From Onthophagus taurus (taxonomy: Eukaryota > Arthropoda > Insecta > Coleoptera > Scarabaeidae), in NCBI RefSeq assembly GCF_036711975.1, contig NC_091972.1, positions 11,909,001-11,973,000 of the forward strand: a DNA stretch of 64,000 nucleotides, read 5' to 3'. This document shows, piece by piece, positions 12,698-26,900 of the stretch; the stretch's first letter is position 1; every line of letters starts with the position of its first letter. The position numbers and the translations under genes were made by a program. The notes beneath the pieces were generated by a model, which ran no database searches, had not been told where the DNA came from, and was given only the letters and a program-made list of their open reading frames with translations.

Positions 12698-14060
12698 TTA
12701 TTAAATGATCACAAATAATCAGTATGTAAAGAAGAATTTTGCAGAGTGTCGCCAAAGTCGAACAAACAAAGCCCAAAAGAAAGTCCTCCCCGGTGCCTGA
12801 ACCTTAAAAAATAAACAACAATAAAAATTATCTGAAATGATCCCTCAAACAAATTGCTCATTAGTAAGAAGAAGTATATAAAAAAGGAAACAAACAGGAA
12901 CGGAATAATATTCATGTACGATACTTATAACATTTTCCTTTTTTTTGCAATTTTATCTTTTTTAACCCAATGAAAAAATCGTTACGTGTGATTTATTATT
13001 AATTAAATAAGTTTAAAGTGTATAAATAAATTAGGACACTGTCTCTCTATCTTTTTCTTTTTTTTTTCACTTTCAATGTAAATATGTATGTATTATATTC
13101 ATATTAAAAATTTGCGTTTCATTTTGTTCGTTCATTTTACGTTCGTTTCAAATGTATGGTATAATACATATGTATGAAAATCAATTATTTTTTCTTTTTT
13201 TGAAAATGGGGGTAGTAAGTTATTATTTTTTTAAATATAATTATAATTACCTTCTTCGAACTGTCTGTAAATATTATGATGTGATAAGTAAATTTTTCAG
13301 ATAGTGATAAAACGTCTGACTTTCTAAATAAAAGAGTTTACTTTTTAACGAATGGGCGGTTTTTTTAAATTATTTAAAAAGATGTTAAATATTTAAAGAA
13401 ATAAACACCATCGTTAAATTATTTTTATATTTATATAAAAGAAAGCAAAAATTAAAATCTCAATGTATTTATATGGGACGATTTAAAACTAGTGTATCAA
13501 AACGTGACTCAAAAACACTACTTTTAAGACAGCCTGTATGTTACAACTTACAGAAAACCATCTGTGTTTCCTACCAAATTCTATAAAAAAAAACTATTTA
13601 CTATATTATTAATTAATTGATTTAGATAAATTTGTACTTTGTCAATTACACAAAGAAAAGAATAAACAGAAAACAATAATCGTTCTTCCCCTTACTGTTT
13701 AACTAGTGAAATAGGTAAATGTTGAAACATTTTTGTATTGAAAAACATTTCTAAAAAGCAAAAGGCACTTTGTCAAAAAAAAATTTATAAACAAAATTAT
13801 TTTGTTGATCCCCAGTTAAAACAAAACGTTAAATTTGTATAAATAAAAACAAAAATGATCGTTGACTTTTGAATGTGGTCTCAGTTATAAAATAATGTTT
13901 TTTTTTTTTTTAATTAATTAACGTAAGTTATTTGAAAGCACGTGAGCTGTGCGGTTCGGGAGCCTCGTTCAAGGGGCCTTCGTCTCGACCGTGTTTATAT
14001 CATGTTTTATTCATACGTATAAACTATGTATTAAAGATAAAAAGATGTCTAAATAAAGAT
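12698..14060 (+). other. 3' untranslated region of pointed
   Basis: The TGA ends at 12697. AATAAA signals lie at about 13327 (ctaaataaaagag) and about 14051 (ctaaataaagatg), so short and long 3' ends are possible. The stretch is AT-rich with poly-T runs and holds no open frame of note. Confidence 0.45.
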
Positions 14061-14739
14061 GATACAAAAAATATATAAGCAATATATGTTTTTGCTTTTA
14101 TTTCAAGTTAATTTCCAAAATATTCACTTTTTAGGACTTAGAAATAATGTAAAGATCGCTTTTTGAAATGACCAAATAAAAATTGGACGAAGATAACGTT
14201 TAAAATTTAAACTACAAATGCCATCTATTAAGTAAAACTAAAAACAGAAGTAGTACAATTTAGAATAACTGTGGAAATCTTTGATTTTTGAATTTTTGGG
14301 ATTATAATGCACATATTTCGTTTAATTCTCACGTAATAGATTCTACGCAACAGATGAGCGAAAGATTTATTGTTATTTCAAGAATATGGTTGGCAGTTCA
14401 AAGTGACTAAAATGTGTAGAGAAAGTTGCCTAACAATCAATGTAAACTGTTTTATCAAAATTGGGGAATCCCCAGAATTAAGGAATTTATAAATTTATGT
14501 AGTTCTTAACTGCTATCAACGTCTTTATTGATGGATTTTCCTTTGATTCATTTAATTTTTTTCGAACGGGAGATCTTTACGTTTTGGTGTATTAAATTTC
14601 TTATTCATTGTACTTTGCATATCTTTGATACCACTAAATTAAGAGAGTGTGCAGCATAAAGAATGTATATGGCCTTGTCACATTATTTGGCAAATAAATG
14701 AGTGTATTGAACTAAAAATAAAACTATTCTAGCACGCTG

Positions 14740-15015
14740 GAATAAGATATGTATTACTGACCTCTGATCGCTTGTAGATACTTGTTCGTGTGTGTCTTCT
14801 TCCTATACACTCCTAGTTCTATGTCCCCATCGGTCTCCCTAGTGATCAAAACATCCAGGAAAAGTAACTATTTTGCAGCTTCTGTTTCCATAGAAAATTT
14901 GACCATGGGATGTTGCGAGTTTAGGTAGTCTTAGAATTCCTGGAGAAGCTCTTTTCATGCTGCCAGATCACGAAGGTGACGAAGGTATCATCTACGCAAT
15001 GAAGGCATAGCGTTG
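14740..15015 (-). mobile_element. Penelope-like element reverse transcriptase remnant
   Basis: Read on the minus strand, frames give a C-V-D-D-T-F block (about 14981-15000), the catalytic Asp pair of a reverse transcriptase, then HPMVKFSMETEA, LLFLDVLITRETDG and YRKKTHTNKYLQ. This order is typical of the Penelope-type palm-to-thumb region. The frame is broken several times, so it is a dead fragment. No GIY-YIG endonuclease part is seen. Confidence 0.6.
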
Positions 15016-15229
15016 GTTTCCACGAACTCTTCCTTAAGGAAGAGTTAAGCAAGAGTCAGTGGAAACAAAAGTTATGGCTTCGTTTCGTCACTTCAAACTT
15101 GTTTCTGAGAAAGGTTGCAACAAGGCTTAATTATAGTCTCTAATTGATTTTAACTCACATATGTAAGGTGTGTTGACACCACCAAATACACCTAGCGTGT
15201 TTCACCAATGGATATTGATCTGGTCTTAG

Positions 15230-17110
15230 AAAGATAGAAGATATTAGAATAAAGAAACTAGAAACATTGTCCTAAACAACCTAGAAATTAGACAACATTT
15301 TGAAGATGTCACAAAGTAGAGAAAAGATTGCGGAATGAGGAGATGTAGTAGAATAATAGTTTAAATCAAGGAAGCAGAGGACATTGAAGAAATCATTGAT
15401 ATTACCTTAGAAAGAAAAGAAAAAAGGCCGAGCAAGGTCAGAAGCTCCAATGAGCTAGAAAGATGCTAGAAAAAAGTAACACAAACATAACCCCTTAAAA
15501 GCTAACAATATAATAACACATCAGAATCTCAGAAGATAGTAGATAAAAAGAAGAAAAGCTTATCAAATAAAACCTAAAAACGATTTCGAAACAAGCAAAA
15601 TTTTAGAATACGTCTGAAAGAAGAGAGCAAAGCATCTGCTATAGAAATAGAGTCGAAAATAAGAAATTAGTAAAAGAGTAACGAAGTCATTAATGTTAAA
15701 GCAGCAAAAAAGCACATATAAGAGAAGAGAAAAGTTGAGAAGATAGCAGGTAAAGAGAGAGATGCTGATATAAAGTTTAATGGAGAGAGTTTAGAAAAAG
15801 TCAGGTTTTGAAGATGTTAGTAAAGTCAGAAAAGAGCGAATAAAGCATCTAGAATATAGATAAAGTTAAAACCGGACAGCAGTAGATAAGAGAAATAAGT
15901 CAATATTATTGAAACGGCAAAAAAATACGAAAGAGAAGGTAAAAGTTCGAGTAAAAAGCAGCAAAAAGTAAACATTAGCAAGAATGAAAGAAACTAAAAA
16001 CGTTGCATAATACTCTAAAAAATCTAAAAATAAGATAGAACTTGTCAGAAAGCAGAAAATTAGAATGCAGAATAAAGAGAAAGAACTAAATGGTTGAATT
16101 TAAGGAAGCAACAGGCATTAGAAAAGTCAATAACACTAAAGCACCTAGAAAGAAAAGAGAAAGGTGCAGGGGATGTTAACATTGAAGCAACCAAAAACAG
16201 ACTAGAAAAAACTTACCCAAACATAATTATTAGAAAGCTAAAAATACCAAAAATCCAAAACACTAGGAATTCAAAAGGTAGCAGATAAAGACAAAGAGAG
16301 GTGTCCAAGTAAGGCCAAAAAGAAAGAATTTACAAATAAACCAGAGTGTAGAAGATGCCAGAAAAGTTAGAAAGAAGAATACAAAGCTTCTAGTATCGAG
16401 ATAGAGTCAGAAACAAGATGTCAGTAGAAGAATGAAGAATTCAAACACACGAAAATAACAGAAAAAATAAAAAGAAAAGTAGTAAGAAAAAAAGCCTGTA
16501 AAAGGTAAAGATTAGAAATATGTAAGATATCCAGAAATGTAGATATCCTTGTAGAAATGAGATAGATATTATAAATATAGATGTCAACAAGAAAAAAAAG
16601 AGGATACAGAATAGAGTAAAAGTCAAGGAAGCAAGAGGCATTGAAGATGTCAGTAATATTAAAGGACCTAGAAAGTAAAGATATAAGTCCGAGCAAAGTC
16701 AGAAGAAAACCCGTAAAATGGCTAGAAACGCAGAAACAATAGAAATATTAAGGAAAATATCATATTATAAAGAAAGAGGAAAAGAAAAAGCACTTGAATA
16801 GCTAGAAGTTATATTTCTAGCGAGTTACAGTTTCACGTTACTTGAAAAAATTGAAAATAAATCAGAATCTGACAGAAGAAGCTAAAAACAAAGAAGCTGA
16901 AGACAATAAGGAAGCTAATAATATTGAAGAAGCCCAAAAGAAATCAGAAAGAAAAGTAAAATATGCTTACGAAATCTAAAGTAAGCAAGATACGAAGAAA
17001 TTAACCAACAACTTGAGAGATGCCAAAAAAAATCATAAAATACTGGGTAAAGCTCGAATGCAAGCAGTCAGAAACACGCTAGAAATGCTGTAGTAAAGCA
17101 AAAGCTTACA
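15230..17110 (+). repeat. 1.9 kb purine-rich degenerate repeat block
   Basis: The plus strand is strongly A/G-rich throughout, built from variants of 'tagaaagaaaagagaaa', 'gtcagtaatattaaagcacc' and 'gagcaaagtcagaag'. Similar segments begin near 15388, 15900, 16117, 16637 and 16910, implying an old, diverged tandem repeat of roughly 215-270 bp or multiples of that. The open frame at 16094-16288 is part of it and is low-complexity, so I do not call a gene. Confidence 0.5.
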
Positions 17111-17639
17111 AGATGAGAGATAAAGAAAAGAAACTTTTTTCTGACACATGTTCGAAGTGTTTTTGAAGAAGATTGCAATATGGTTTAACCCGAGTTTCTA
17201 GGTATATTGTTAGTTCTAGTTTTAGATTAATTAACACCGGTCGTGGAAGCTTTCGTACTTGTAGTTGAAAAAGGTGTAAAAGTTGTTGAGAGTATTGATT
17301 GTGATGAATAGTGGGTTAAAACCACAATTTATTTCTTTACTATTTTCACATTATTTCAGTAAAAAAAAATTTTGATTTTAAAAAATTATATTTTTTTTGT
17401 TGCCAGAATAAGAGTTAGTTACCAAAAAAAAACTTTTTTTCTCTTAAAAAAGAATTTAGAACCAAATTCCAATCGAAAACAAAAATCAATTCGAACCTAT
17501 TTTTAACACAAACCAGGTGGAAAACTTCACTGGAACTTTCAATTTTCAAATACGTAACCATAAAACAACGAATGTAACCTTGAAAATACTTTAAACTCAA
17601 AAATACACCCCCAACATTTTTTGTTATTGTTATTTTCGT

Positions 17640-17928
17640 GTTCCTTTTGCGGCATTTCCGGTTTGAGAATCCATTAAAGAAAAGTCATCTCGACTTTGCT
17701 TGCGAGTGAGTTCTTCTCTTCACAATTAGAAGGGGAGACGTTGGGATAAATTTAGACCGGCGTCGGATGGAGAGAACCAAGCGGGACGACGCACTTCAAG
17801 CGCCAGTTTGGATTTTGGCGTCGCGACGCGTAAAGATTTCCTTTCTTTACCGTATTAAATAATTTCAAAATTTATTATAAAAGTGGACGAGATAAGTGTA
17901 GTATACAGAAATATTTAAGCGTGAGAAT
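17640..17928 (+). promoter_or_regulatory. putative promoter and leader of the kinesin gene
   Basis: A GC-richer block precedes the kinesin ATG at 17929. It contains a TTTTGGCG motif near 17812-17820, close to the E2F consensus, next to CpG-rich tcgcgacgcg. No TATA box is obvious. The E2F site is only a motif match and would suit a proliferation-linked kinesin, but that is inference. Confidence 0.35.
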
Positions 17929-20900
17929 ATGACGCATCTCAACGTTGCTGTAAGGGTTAGACCTATGTCTCAAAGGTAAGAAAAAAAAATATCATTGTGT
18001 TGAAAATTAATACATAAACATTGATTTTAAAAATTAATAACTAAAATTGTGTAATGTAATGTTACGTATTTATGTTTTTGAAAATAAATTGGAAACGTCG
18101 ACCTCAATTAACATGTAGTAAAAGAACACCTGCTTTAGAGTACTCTAAATTAATCGAAAGGCAAGTAGCCAATAAGGTTTGAGCCATCAACAGTTTAAGA
18201 TGAGTCACTAATCGGACATCCAGGAAAACATTCTTTCGACGATGTCAATGACAGATCAACGTTCGATAAATTTAACTCCTAACCTTTCTCAACATCAAAA
18301 GAACAACACAACAAAAAGTTCGCAATTAAATCAATTTCTTTTTTATCTTTTCTTAGAGAAATCTCATTAAATGCAGTTCCAGTGGTTGAAGTCAACAGTA
18401 ATATAGTTTCAATAACAAATTTAAAGGTAAGTTGTTTGCATGTATTCGAGCTATTATTTTCAGTTTTTTTTCTAAGAAATAAGTAAAGAGCAGTTAACGA
18501 TGACAATAGTCGCTTATTAAAGTTAATGGAAGGTGCTTTAGAACGAGCTTTCGGCTCTTCTAGGACTCCGAATAAAACGGGCGTAAACTCGACGCGATTT
18601 ATTTTTAGCTTGGCGTCTATATCCGGAGTGGTAATTGAGAAAATATTGCATCTTGCAGAAAATAAAAAAAACAAAGAATTATTCGATAAATTCGCCTTTG
18701 TTCTTTTCCTTCAATAAAACATTACTGCAATACAAATAAAATGAATAATGTACTACTTAAACAGATAATGTAATGTGTCAAATTGTACGAATTATGTGAA
18801 AAAAAGCTTATAGCAGAAAATCTGGGAAAATTGCCAATAACATTACTAATGTTGTGTTACACTTACTTAACAGATTCCCAGAGAGGAGAATCCCAGAAAT
18901 TTTGGTAATCAAAAACTGAAAATATGTGTGTTAATGATAGATGTAACAAATTATAAGGAATCTCTTGCGTTGATTGAATCAAATTAAATGTTGTCATACT
19001 ACACAGTTCCCAGAAAGAATATTAGATTGTCTAAAAATGTTGCATTACACAAAGTCAACAAAGTTTTTTAAAAATTATCATTTTGAGAAGAGGTTCATAC
19101 AGTTCAAAGAAAATCAAATTACAAGAAACGAAAATTACCTACAAACAACGGTTTAGAGACTTTTTAGACCAAGAAATGCATTTTGTTATTGATTGACACA
19201 CAAGAATAGTGTGTATGTACATAGTGTAATACTATCGTATCGACGAGCTGCGTAGGTCTCAACTTTGTTTTGTATTCTTCATCCATTAGGTGTTAGCAGA
19301 TACATCTTTGCCATATTCACAAATACAAAGTACAATAAAATCTATATCACGACCACAACCATTCGTATATTATAAATTAAAAAAAATATATTGCAAACAA
19401 AAACATTACAATGATGGTGTATTGATATAAACATCGATTTTTGTTGTACACCGATAGAAAGAACAAAAAATGCCCAATGTGAGATGATACTGCTTTAGTC
19501 TTTTATCCCTACCAAATAAAAAAGTTGTATTCAGGAAGTTTCTATGTGCAGGGCTGTTTTTTTGGCCGATGCAGATAGATAATGATGCAAAACTAGGATT
19601 TAGACAGGCCTAAGTGTGCTACATATTGGCAGGACATTTAGATGAAGAAAAGATCAGACTTTTTAGTGCTGTATTTAATATCCGTTATCTCCAAGGATAA
19701 CAAAGATATCGGCAAATAAAGCAAGTGGATAAACGAGGATAAAAGTTTGTTTGCAACAAACCTCTCTTATATACTAAAAAATGTTATCATTAGCTTTGGA
19801 ATAAAGCTCGTAGGAAACCCAGCTTTTGAGTACCATTATATTAAGTAATGCCGTCACATTTCGACAGATTTGTTAAATTCTCTTTTTTGCAATTTTTAAT
19901 ATATGTATAGCAATAAACATTAAACATTACAAAAGAAAATTTAAAACGTCAAAATCAACATTAGAAAGTTAAATGAAATGATATTTGGTATTCATTCTTT
20001 GAAATGAACGCAAATGTTAAAATGACAGTTTAAACAAGATAATTTGCCACAACTCACTGAAAAAAGTATCACAAAAATCTCTAAAAGTACTAAAACTATA
20101 TATTATGATCAACTAACTAATATACAGTGAATTTCACTTAAGATGCAATATACAAAAATATATTTCCATAGAAACCAGGGCGTACCTACTTACTTTGTCC
20201 CACATAAAACACAATATGTATGTCAATATAATTTGACATTACAGTAAAACCTCGATATTAAGGATCAATACGGGGAATGCAGTGTCCGTTATAGCTCAAT
20301 AAAAGTATACAACAATCTAGAATAATAATAATTAGCAAATAAAACTAGACTAGCACTAGAACTAACATTAGACCTAGAACTAGAAACATTCAGAGTTAGC
20401 CGTCTTAAGAGACACACGGCTAAACGGAATGTTTCTAGTTCTAGATCTAGCGTTAGTTCTAGTGACAGTGGCAGGTAGCGCTAATTCGTATAAAATATCA
20501 CTATGTTGCATATTTTTATTGCACTAAAACTAGAATTAACACTAGACCTAGAACTAGAAATAACCCGATACTTTCTAGTTCTAATGTTAGTTCTAGTTTT
20601 ACATCAGCACTATCACTAGAACTAACACTAGACCTAGAACTAGAAACAACCCGATACTTTCTAGTTCTAGTGTTAGTTCTAGTTTTACATCAGCACAATC
20701 ACTAGAACTAACACTAGACCTAGAACTAGAAACAACCCAATACTTTCTAGTTCTAGTGTTAGTTCTAGTTTTACATCAGCACTATCACTAGAACTAACAC
20801 TAGACCTAGAACTAGAATCATTTGGATTTAGCCGTCTTGAGAGACGTGCGGCTAAATCCGAATGTTTCTAGTTCTCGGTCTAGTATTAGTTCGAGTTTTA

Positions 20901-23900
20901 CACTAGCACTATGACTAGAACTAACACTAGACCTAGAACTAGAATCATTTTGACTTAGCCGTCTTGAAAGACGTGAGGCTAAATCCGAATGTTTCTAGTT
21001 CTCGGTCTAGTATTAGTTCAAGTTTTACACTAACACTGTCACTAGAACTAACACAAGAGCTAGAACTAGAATCATTCGGGTTTAGCCGTCTTGAGATACG
21101 TGCGACTATAGCCGAATGTTTCTAGTTATAAATCTAGTGTTAGTTCCAGTTTTAATTATTATTCAGCGTTAGATTATGGTATATTTTTATTGAAGACATT
21201 TAATAAAACATTAACATGTTTCTATAAATAAATAAGTTAAATAATCTAATTATTACAAGATTAATTATCCTTTAATTTAAAATTTAATCTTATACTAACA
21301 CTTGTTAAAACTAACGTAACATCACATCTTTTTCTTTTGAACGTTTCTAATTACTTCGTTTCGTGTCGACGTACTCTCCCAGACAGCATTCCTAGACAGT
21401 CACGTTTACCACCGTATTTGACGGATGTCTGCCTCCGTGGTTGTCTTTGATCTAATTCCAGCGGATATTCCGTTTTCAGGTACCAGAACAGTATGCGGGT
21501 GACAGCAGGGAAAGAGTTAGAAGATTCTCCTTTGATTGCTGTTTTGGAACCACGTCAAATCAAGAAAATGTAAAAAATTACCTCATTTCCTCAAAATAAA
21601 ATGTTTATATAATAAAAATTTTTAAATTTAGGTATTCAACGTTGTTAATGACATCATTGGAAACGCTGTTAAGAAAAAATACCATTCCTGCGTGTTAGCT
21701 TACGGACAAAGTTCTTCAGGGAAAACTCACACCATGATGGGGTTTCAAGAACAATTTGGTTTAACACCTCGTTTATGCGAACGAATCTTCGATTATTTAA
21801 AACAAATTGATGGCGATGAAGAAGAAAAAGAACATGTAACAATCAGGTAAATTAAAATTATGTTTCCCTTAATCCTTTATGAGCTTAATTAGATTTTATC
21901 AATCCAAAAATTTATTTAAATGAGACGACCACGATCCCAGTTAAAATCGGATTAACCGTACGCAATTTCCTGTTATCGTAACGCTGATCGTTTCACCTGC
22001 CTCAATACCGTAACGTATAACGCATAAATTCATATCGCGTTCAAGTTTCCGCACGCTACCTACACCTAGCAGTGGTAATAACGAAGAACATGCGCGCCAC
22101 AACGACCCGTAATGATATCTCTGTGCGCGTTTTAGTAGAAAGAGAGTCTTTGTAGCCCTTTCGTGACACGAATCGTTTTTCGAGAACCCTCCGGGGTTTT
22201 GTAACTTTTTCAGGCTCGCTTCAGTTTTCCTATAAGGACGCGAACGAGTACTTTGTTTTTTTCAATTCAAAACGTTTTCGGTGCACGAAACAATTCAATT
22301 AAAAAATATTCTGGATTAATCTTGGTAATTAGAATAATTTCATTTCATTAAGTAGTTTAAGATATGGAATCCAAAAGCTCATCTTTTTGAGTCCCAAATT
22401 CCTCTCAAAATTCCACACTAACCACCTTTTTTCATTTCAAAACAAAACTTCTTGTATACAAGAGCTCCTAGAACTACTTACAACATGTCTTTATAAATAG
22501 ACCGTCAACAAGGTTGACTATTTATATCGCCAAATGTCATGGTTCGGGTACGAATCGACACCCCCATCTACCTCCTTCTCCTCATGTCTATTTCGCACCT
22601 CTTTCCAGTCTTTCTACCATGCGACACGGTAATTAAATTAAAACCTTGTTTTCATACCAACTCTTTGTATCTTGTTTGAACCTCATTTCATGTTGTTTGT
22701 CAGTTATTTGGAAATACACAACGAGAAGGTCAACGATCTTCTAGCTGACAACGATGTGACGAGTGTGCTTAAAATTCGCGAACATCCGGTCCGTGGAACT
22801 TACGTCCAAGGATTAAAAGAATACAAAGCGGAGAATCCGGAAAGATTGTTGGATTGGTTGAAGATTGGGAATAAAAAAAGAAGGGTTTCCGCAACCTCGG
22901 TGAATCCCCAATCGAGTCGAAGTCACTCAGTGGTTACTTTAAAATGTCTTGGTGGAGTTAAATTGACACTCGTTGATTTGGCCGGGAGCGAAAGAAGTAA
23001 TCGAGTACATACGAAATCGACGTTTTGGGAAGGAGCTAATATTAATAAAAGCTTGGTTGCTTTGGGGAATGTTATTTCTTCTTTAGGTAAGAATTAATTG
23101 AGGTTGAATTTTTTTTTAATGTTTTTGCTTTTGCTTTGCCAATTATGGAAAAGGATATTCCTTAATTAACTCTTTAGGTAGGGATTAAAATAATAAATCA
23201 TCAAAAAAAATTATTAAAACAATGCCATTAATTATTATTTTTATTTTTAGCCGATCAATCTGTAAGAACAAAAGGTTACAAAAAACGCTTCATTCCTTAT
23301 AGAGATTCAGTCTTAACATGGCTTTTAAAAGACACCCTTGGTGGAAACTCTCAAACATTAATGATAGCAAGTAAGTTAACAACAAGATAAACCGCTTAAA
23401 AGTAATCCTAATTATGAATGCACGTATGGAAAGGGTTTGCCCTTATTTTGTAAAGTTTCTGAATATTTAACGTTTAAGTTTTGCACGAAATATCTCTGCG
23501 TGTTCTGACTCCCGGTGATTTACAATTATAGCGGTGTCCCCGTCGAGCGTTTGCTACAGTGAGACTGTGAATACGTTGAGGTTCGGGCACAGGGCCAAAC
23601 AAATCGTTGCCCAACCAGTGGCCAACGAAGACCCCAAGCAAAAAGTTATCAGAGATCTTAAATTGGAAATTGTTAAATTAAAACAACTTCTTTCATGTTG
23701 TCAGGTAAGTCAAAAATAAATATTATTTTGATTTATATGTAGGAAAACATATTTCAATTTAAATTTCGCATATAATTTCATAATTTTGACATTTCTTAAT
23801 ATATTTTGACATTTTCAATTTGATTAATTAAAAGAGAACATAAAAATAACATGTTTTAAAACTTGCAAAACACAACAGACATTTGCAAATCAACATTATC

Positions 23901-26900
23901 GTTCTTGCTCAATCTGATCATACCAAACATTAACATGCACACATCCCTTAAGTTCAGTTTTGTATATCAAAGGATGATATTGATGATATATATACTAATG
24001 GTGAAGTTCCAGTTTTTCTTTTCAATGTCTTTACAGATTTTTCGGAAACAGTTTTTGAAATTTTACTGAATACCCACCTATGCAACCATAGATTCCAGTG
24101 TAGTCGTTAGCTACACCACTCCAAATGTAGCTGTCGGTGTTTTTGCTTTAGAACTCTGGCCTTCTGTGGCAAATTGATCTACTACAAGCCAATCAGCCAC
24201 TAAAGTCGAAGATGGCAATCCTATTTGTACGTTTTTGCCCGCTGGTTCTCTTCTGCCACGTCTTTTACTCTCCCTAGTCCATGACTGATAGCAGCACATT
24301 ATGGTGGTTCTGGTTAAGGCAAACCAACAATATGACCTTTATCAAATTTGCTTGTACATTGGCGCACACTCCTACTAGGCATAATCATACTCTGAAATAA
24401 ACGGGAAATGCGAAACCAATAAAGAACAGTATAAAATCTTTCTGCCATGTTTGGTCGAAGAATTCCTGGTGCTTCTTAATACACTCAGATGCAAAAAAAC
24501 GCAACAAGCTAATATTTGGTAAAGTTTGAAATGTGATAACTTTTTATTTTTCGTTCAATTTTCATGATTTTTTCAGCAAACTATAGATAAAAATGTCTAA
24601 TTTCATGTTCAATATCCAGCATTTTATTAAATGCTGGTTATTTAGTCGGTATACAGGGTTAATTGAAACGTCGTTCTAGAATCCTAATTTTAAAATACCT
24701 GTGAAACCAAAATTATAATTTTGAAACCATTTATACACTAAATTATTCCACAGGGTGTTATTGTGGGTTTATTGTAGAGAAGATCAAATTGCATTACTTC
24801 TTATTGAAGTAAGAGCTAGGCATACTTCCTGTTTGGCAAATAAGTTACATTATTTTGCAAAAATGGCGAAACAAGTGTATTTTGTATTTTCAAACCAAAC
24901 ATTTTGAGCCCCTTTTCAGTTCCCGATAGCCATTTGTTTTTAAGTTATGACGTCTTCAATTTTCTTTATTACGGAGTATAAAAGAGTATTTTTTTGTTGA
25001 TGACGTCATAACTTTAAAACAAATCGCTATCGGGAACTGAATATGGACTCAAAATGTGTGTTTTGAAAAACCAAAATAGTCTTCTTTCGCCGTTTTTTAT
25101 GATTCTTAAAGTTATGTCTATCTTTGATATGAAATCCTACTCCTCCATCTCTGCGTCTCTAAACTCTAAAGCTGAGTCTCTAGTGTCAGTACATAACCCT
25201 GAATGGCAAATGCGATATATTAGTGCAAGGATTGAACTTAGAAATTGCAACATATATAAACTGACCGGCAAAAAAAAACGGCCACTATAAATTAGCCAAA
25301 ACTTCAAAGCTGGCTTTCTCGCGAACCGCGCATTCGATTTTGATGATTGTTTTTTTGATCGAAAGGTTGATTCTTCGGTAATAATCCTGCGATAGAAATT
25401 TTCATTTAGATTTTAATTTGAGCATATACGGGTTGCAAGAATGAGAAAAACTTTTGTTTCTCGAAATTTGTAATACCCTGTGGGGTGCAACTGCTACAGC
25501 AGATAGTGTTAACTGGAATCACACGGTAGCCCAATCTTTTCTGAACATCTTGTTTTTTTATTCACTCTATTATCTCTATTACTAACGAAGATGTAGTGTT
25601 TTAAAGCGAACGCCTGTAAAAACAAGACAAACAAGCATAAAAAAAGCTAAGGTGGCGCGCTAGGTAGCGTATGTCATTTGTTTCGAATAGTAAATTGACA
25701 GTTGTTAAAGATTTTTGCAGTCTTTTAACATAATAGCAATCCCGTTGTCAGGCTATTGTTACTTTAATTGAGGATGGCAAAAGTCAGCAATACGTTGCCC
25801 ATACGTTGGGTGTAGCCTGAACAACAGTTCAGGATGTCTGGAACCAATATGTGGAAACAGGAAATTTCACTAGGCGGCAAGGTTTCGGTAGAAGACGAGT
25901 GACAACAGCAGTTGATGACCGATTTATTGTTCTAAACACTCTGAGGAATTTTAGAACTACAGCTGTAGAAACTCGGCATCGTCTTCAGATGGTGCGTGGG
26001 GTTGACGTAAGTGAAAGAACTATTCATCGAAGACTTGATAAAAGTGATCTGACTGCAAGAAGACCTGCCAAAAGACCTCGGCTGCTCCAGAGACATCGGC
26101 GAGCACGTCTTCAATTTGGGCGCGTACGTATGAATTAGGGAATGGAACAATGGGGTAAGGTGCTCTTCACTGACGAGTCCCGATTTTGTCTCCGGTCACC
26201 TGATGGTCGAGAGTGAGTGTGGAGACGTCGTAATGAAAGGTTTGCGACCTGCACCATTTCGGAAAGAGTACCTTTCCATGGAGGTTCTATTCCCATTTTA
26301 TTGGTGACGGATTCATGCTAATGCATGACAATGCGCGACCGCACGTAGCACGTGTGGTTAACGAATATCTTGATGAAGTAGGGTATTGAACGGATAGAGT
26401 GGCTCGCGTGCAGCCCGGACCTTAACCCTATCGAATATCTTTGGGACCAACTTGAGAGACGTATTCGTCGTCGTCCTGTCCTACCGGACAACCTTCAAGA
26501 GTTACAAATTGCTTTTGAAGAAGAGTTTGCCGCAATTGCTCACTGACATCAACGACATGCACCATTTGAAGACGACACCGAGCTTCTACAGCTGTCGTTC
26601 TACGATTGCTTAGAACAATAAAACGGTCATCAGCTACTATTGTCACTCGTCTTGTTTTCACAGGCGATCGCTTTAAAATACTGCATCTTCGTTAGTAACA
26701 GAGATAATAGAGTGAATAAAAAAACAAAATGCTCAGAAAAGATTGGGCTACCATTTGATTCCAAAAATTTCTATCGCAGGATTATTACAGAAGAATCAAC
26801 GTTTCGATCAAAAAAAGAATCATCAAAATCGAATGAGTGGTTCGCGAGTAAGCCAGCTTTGAAATTGTGGCTACATTTTGGCGGCCGGTTTTTTTTGCCG

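Noticed and set aside
12709-12915. 68-codon minus-strand frame in the pointed 3' region
   Set aside because: Low-complexity Phe/Leu frame in the 3' untranslated region.
13938-14000. Possible tRNA because of a 'ggttcggg' stretch
   Set aside because: No acceptor stem, anticodon arm or A/B box spacing could be fitted.
16421-16696. 91-codon minus-strand frame rich in Phe/Leu/Ile
   Set aside because: It is the complement of the purine-rich repeat block, which gives hydrophobic-looking nonsense.
24111-24299. 62-codon minus-strand frame with GC-richer composition
   Set aside because: May be a transposon fragment, but no motif is recognised and it has no partner pieces nearby.
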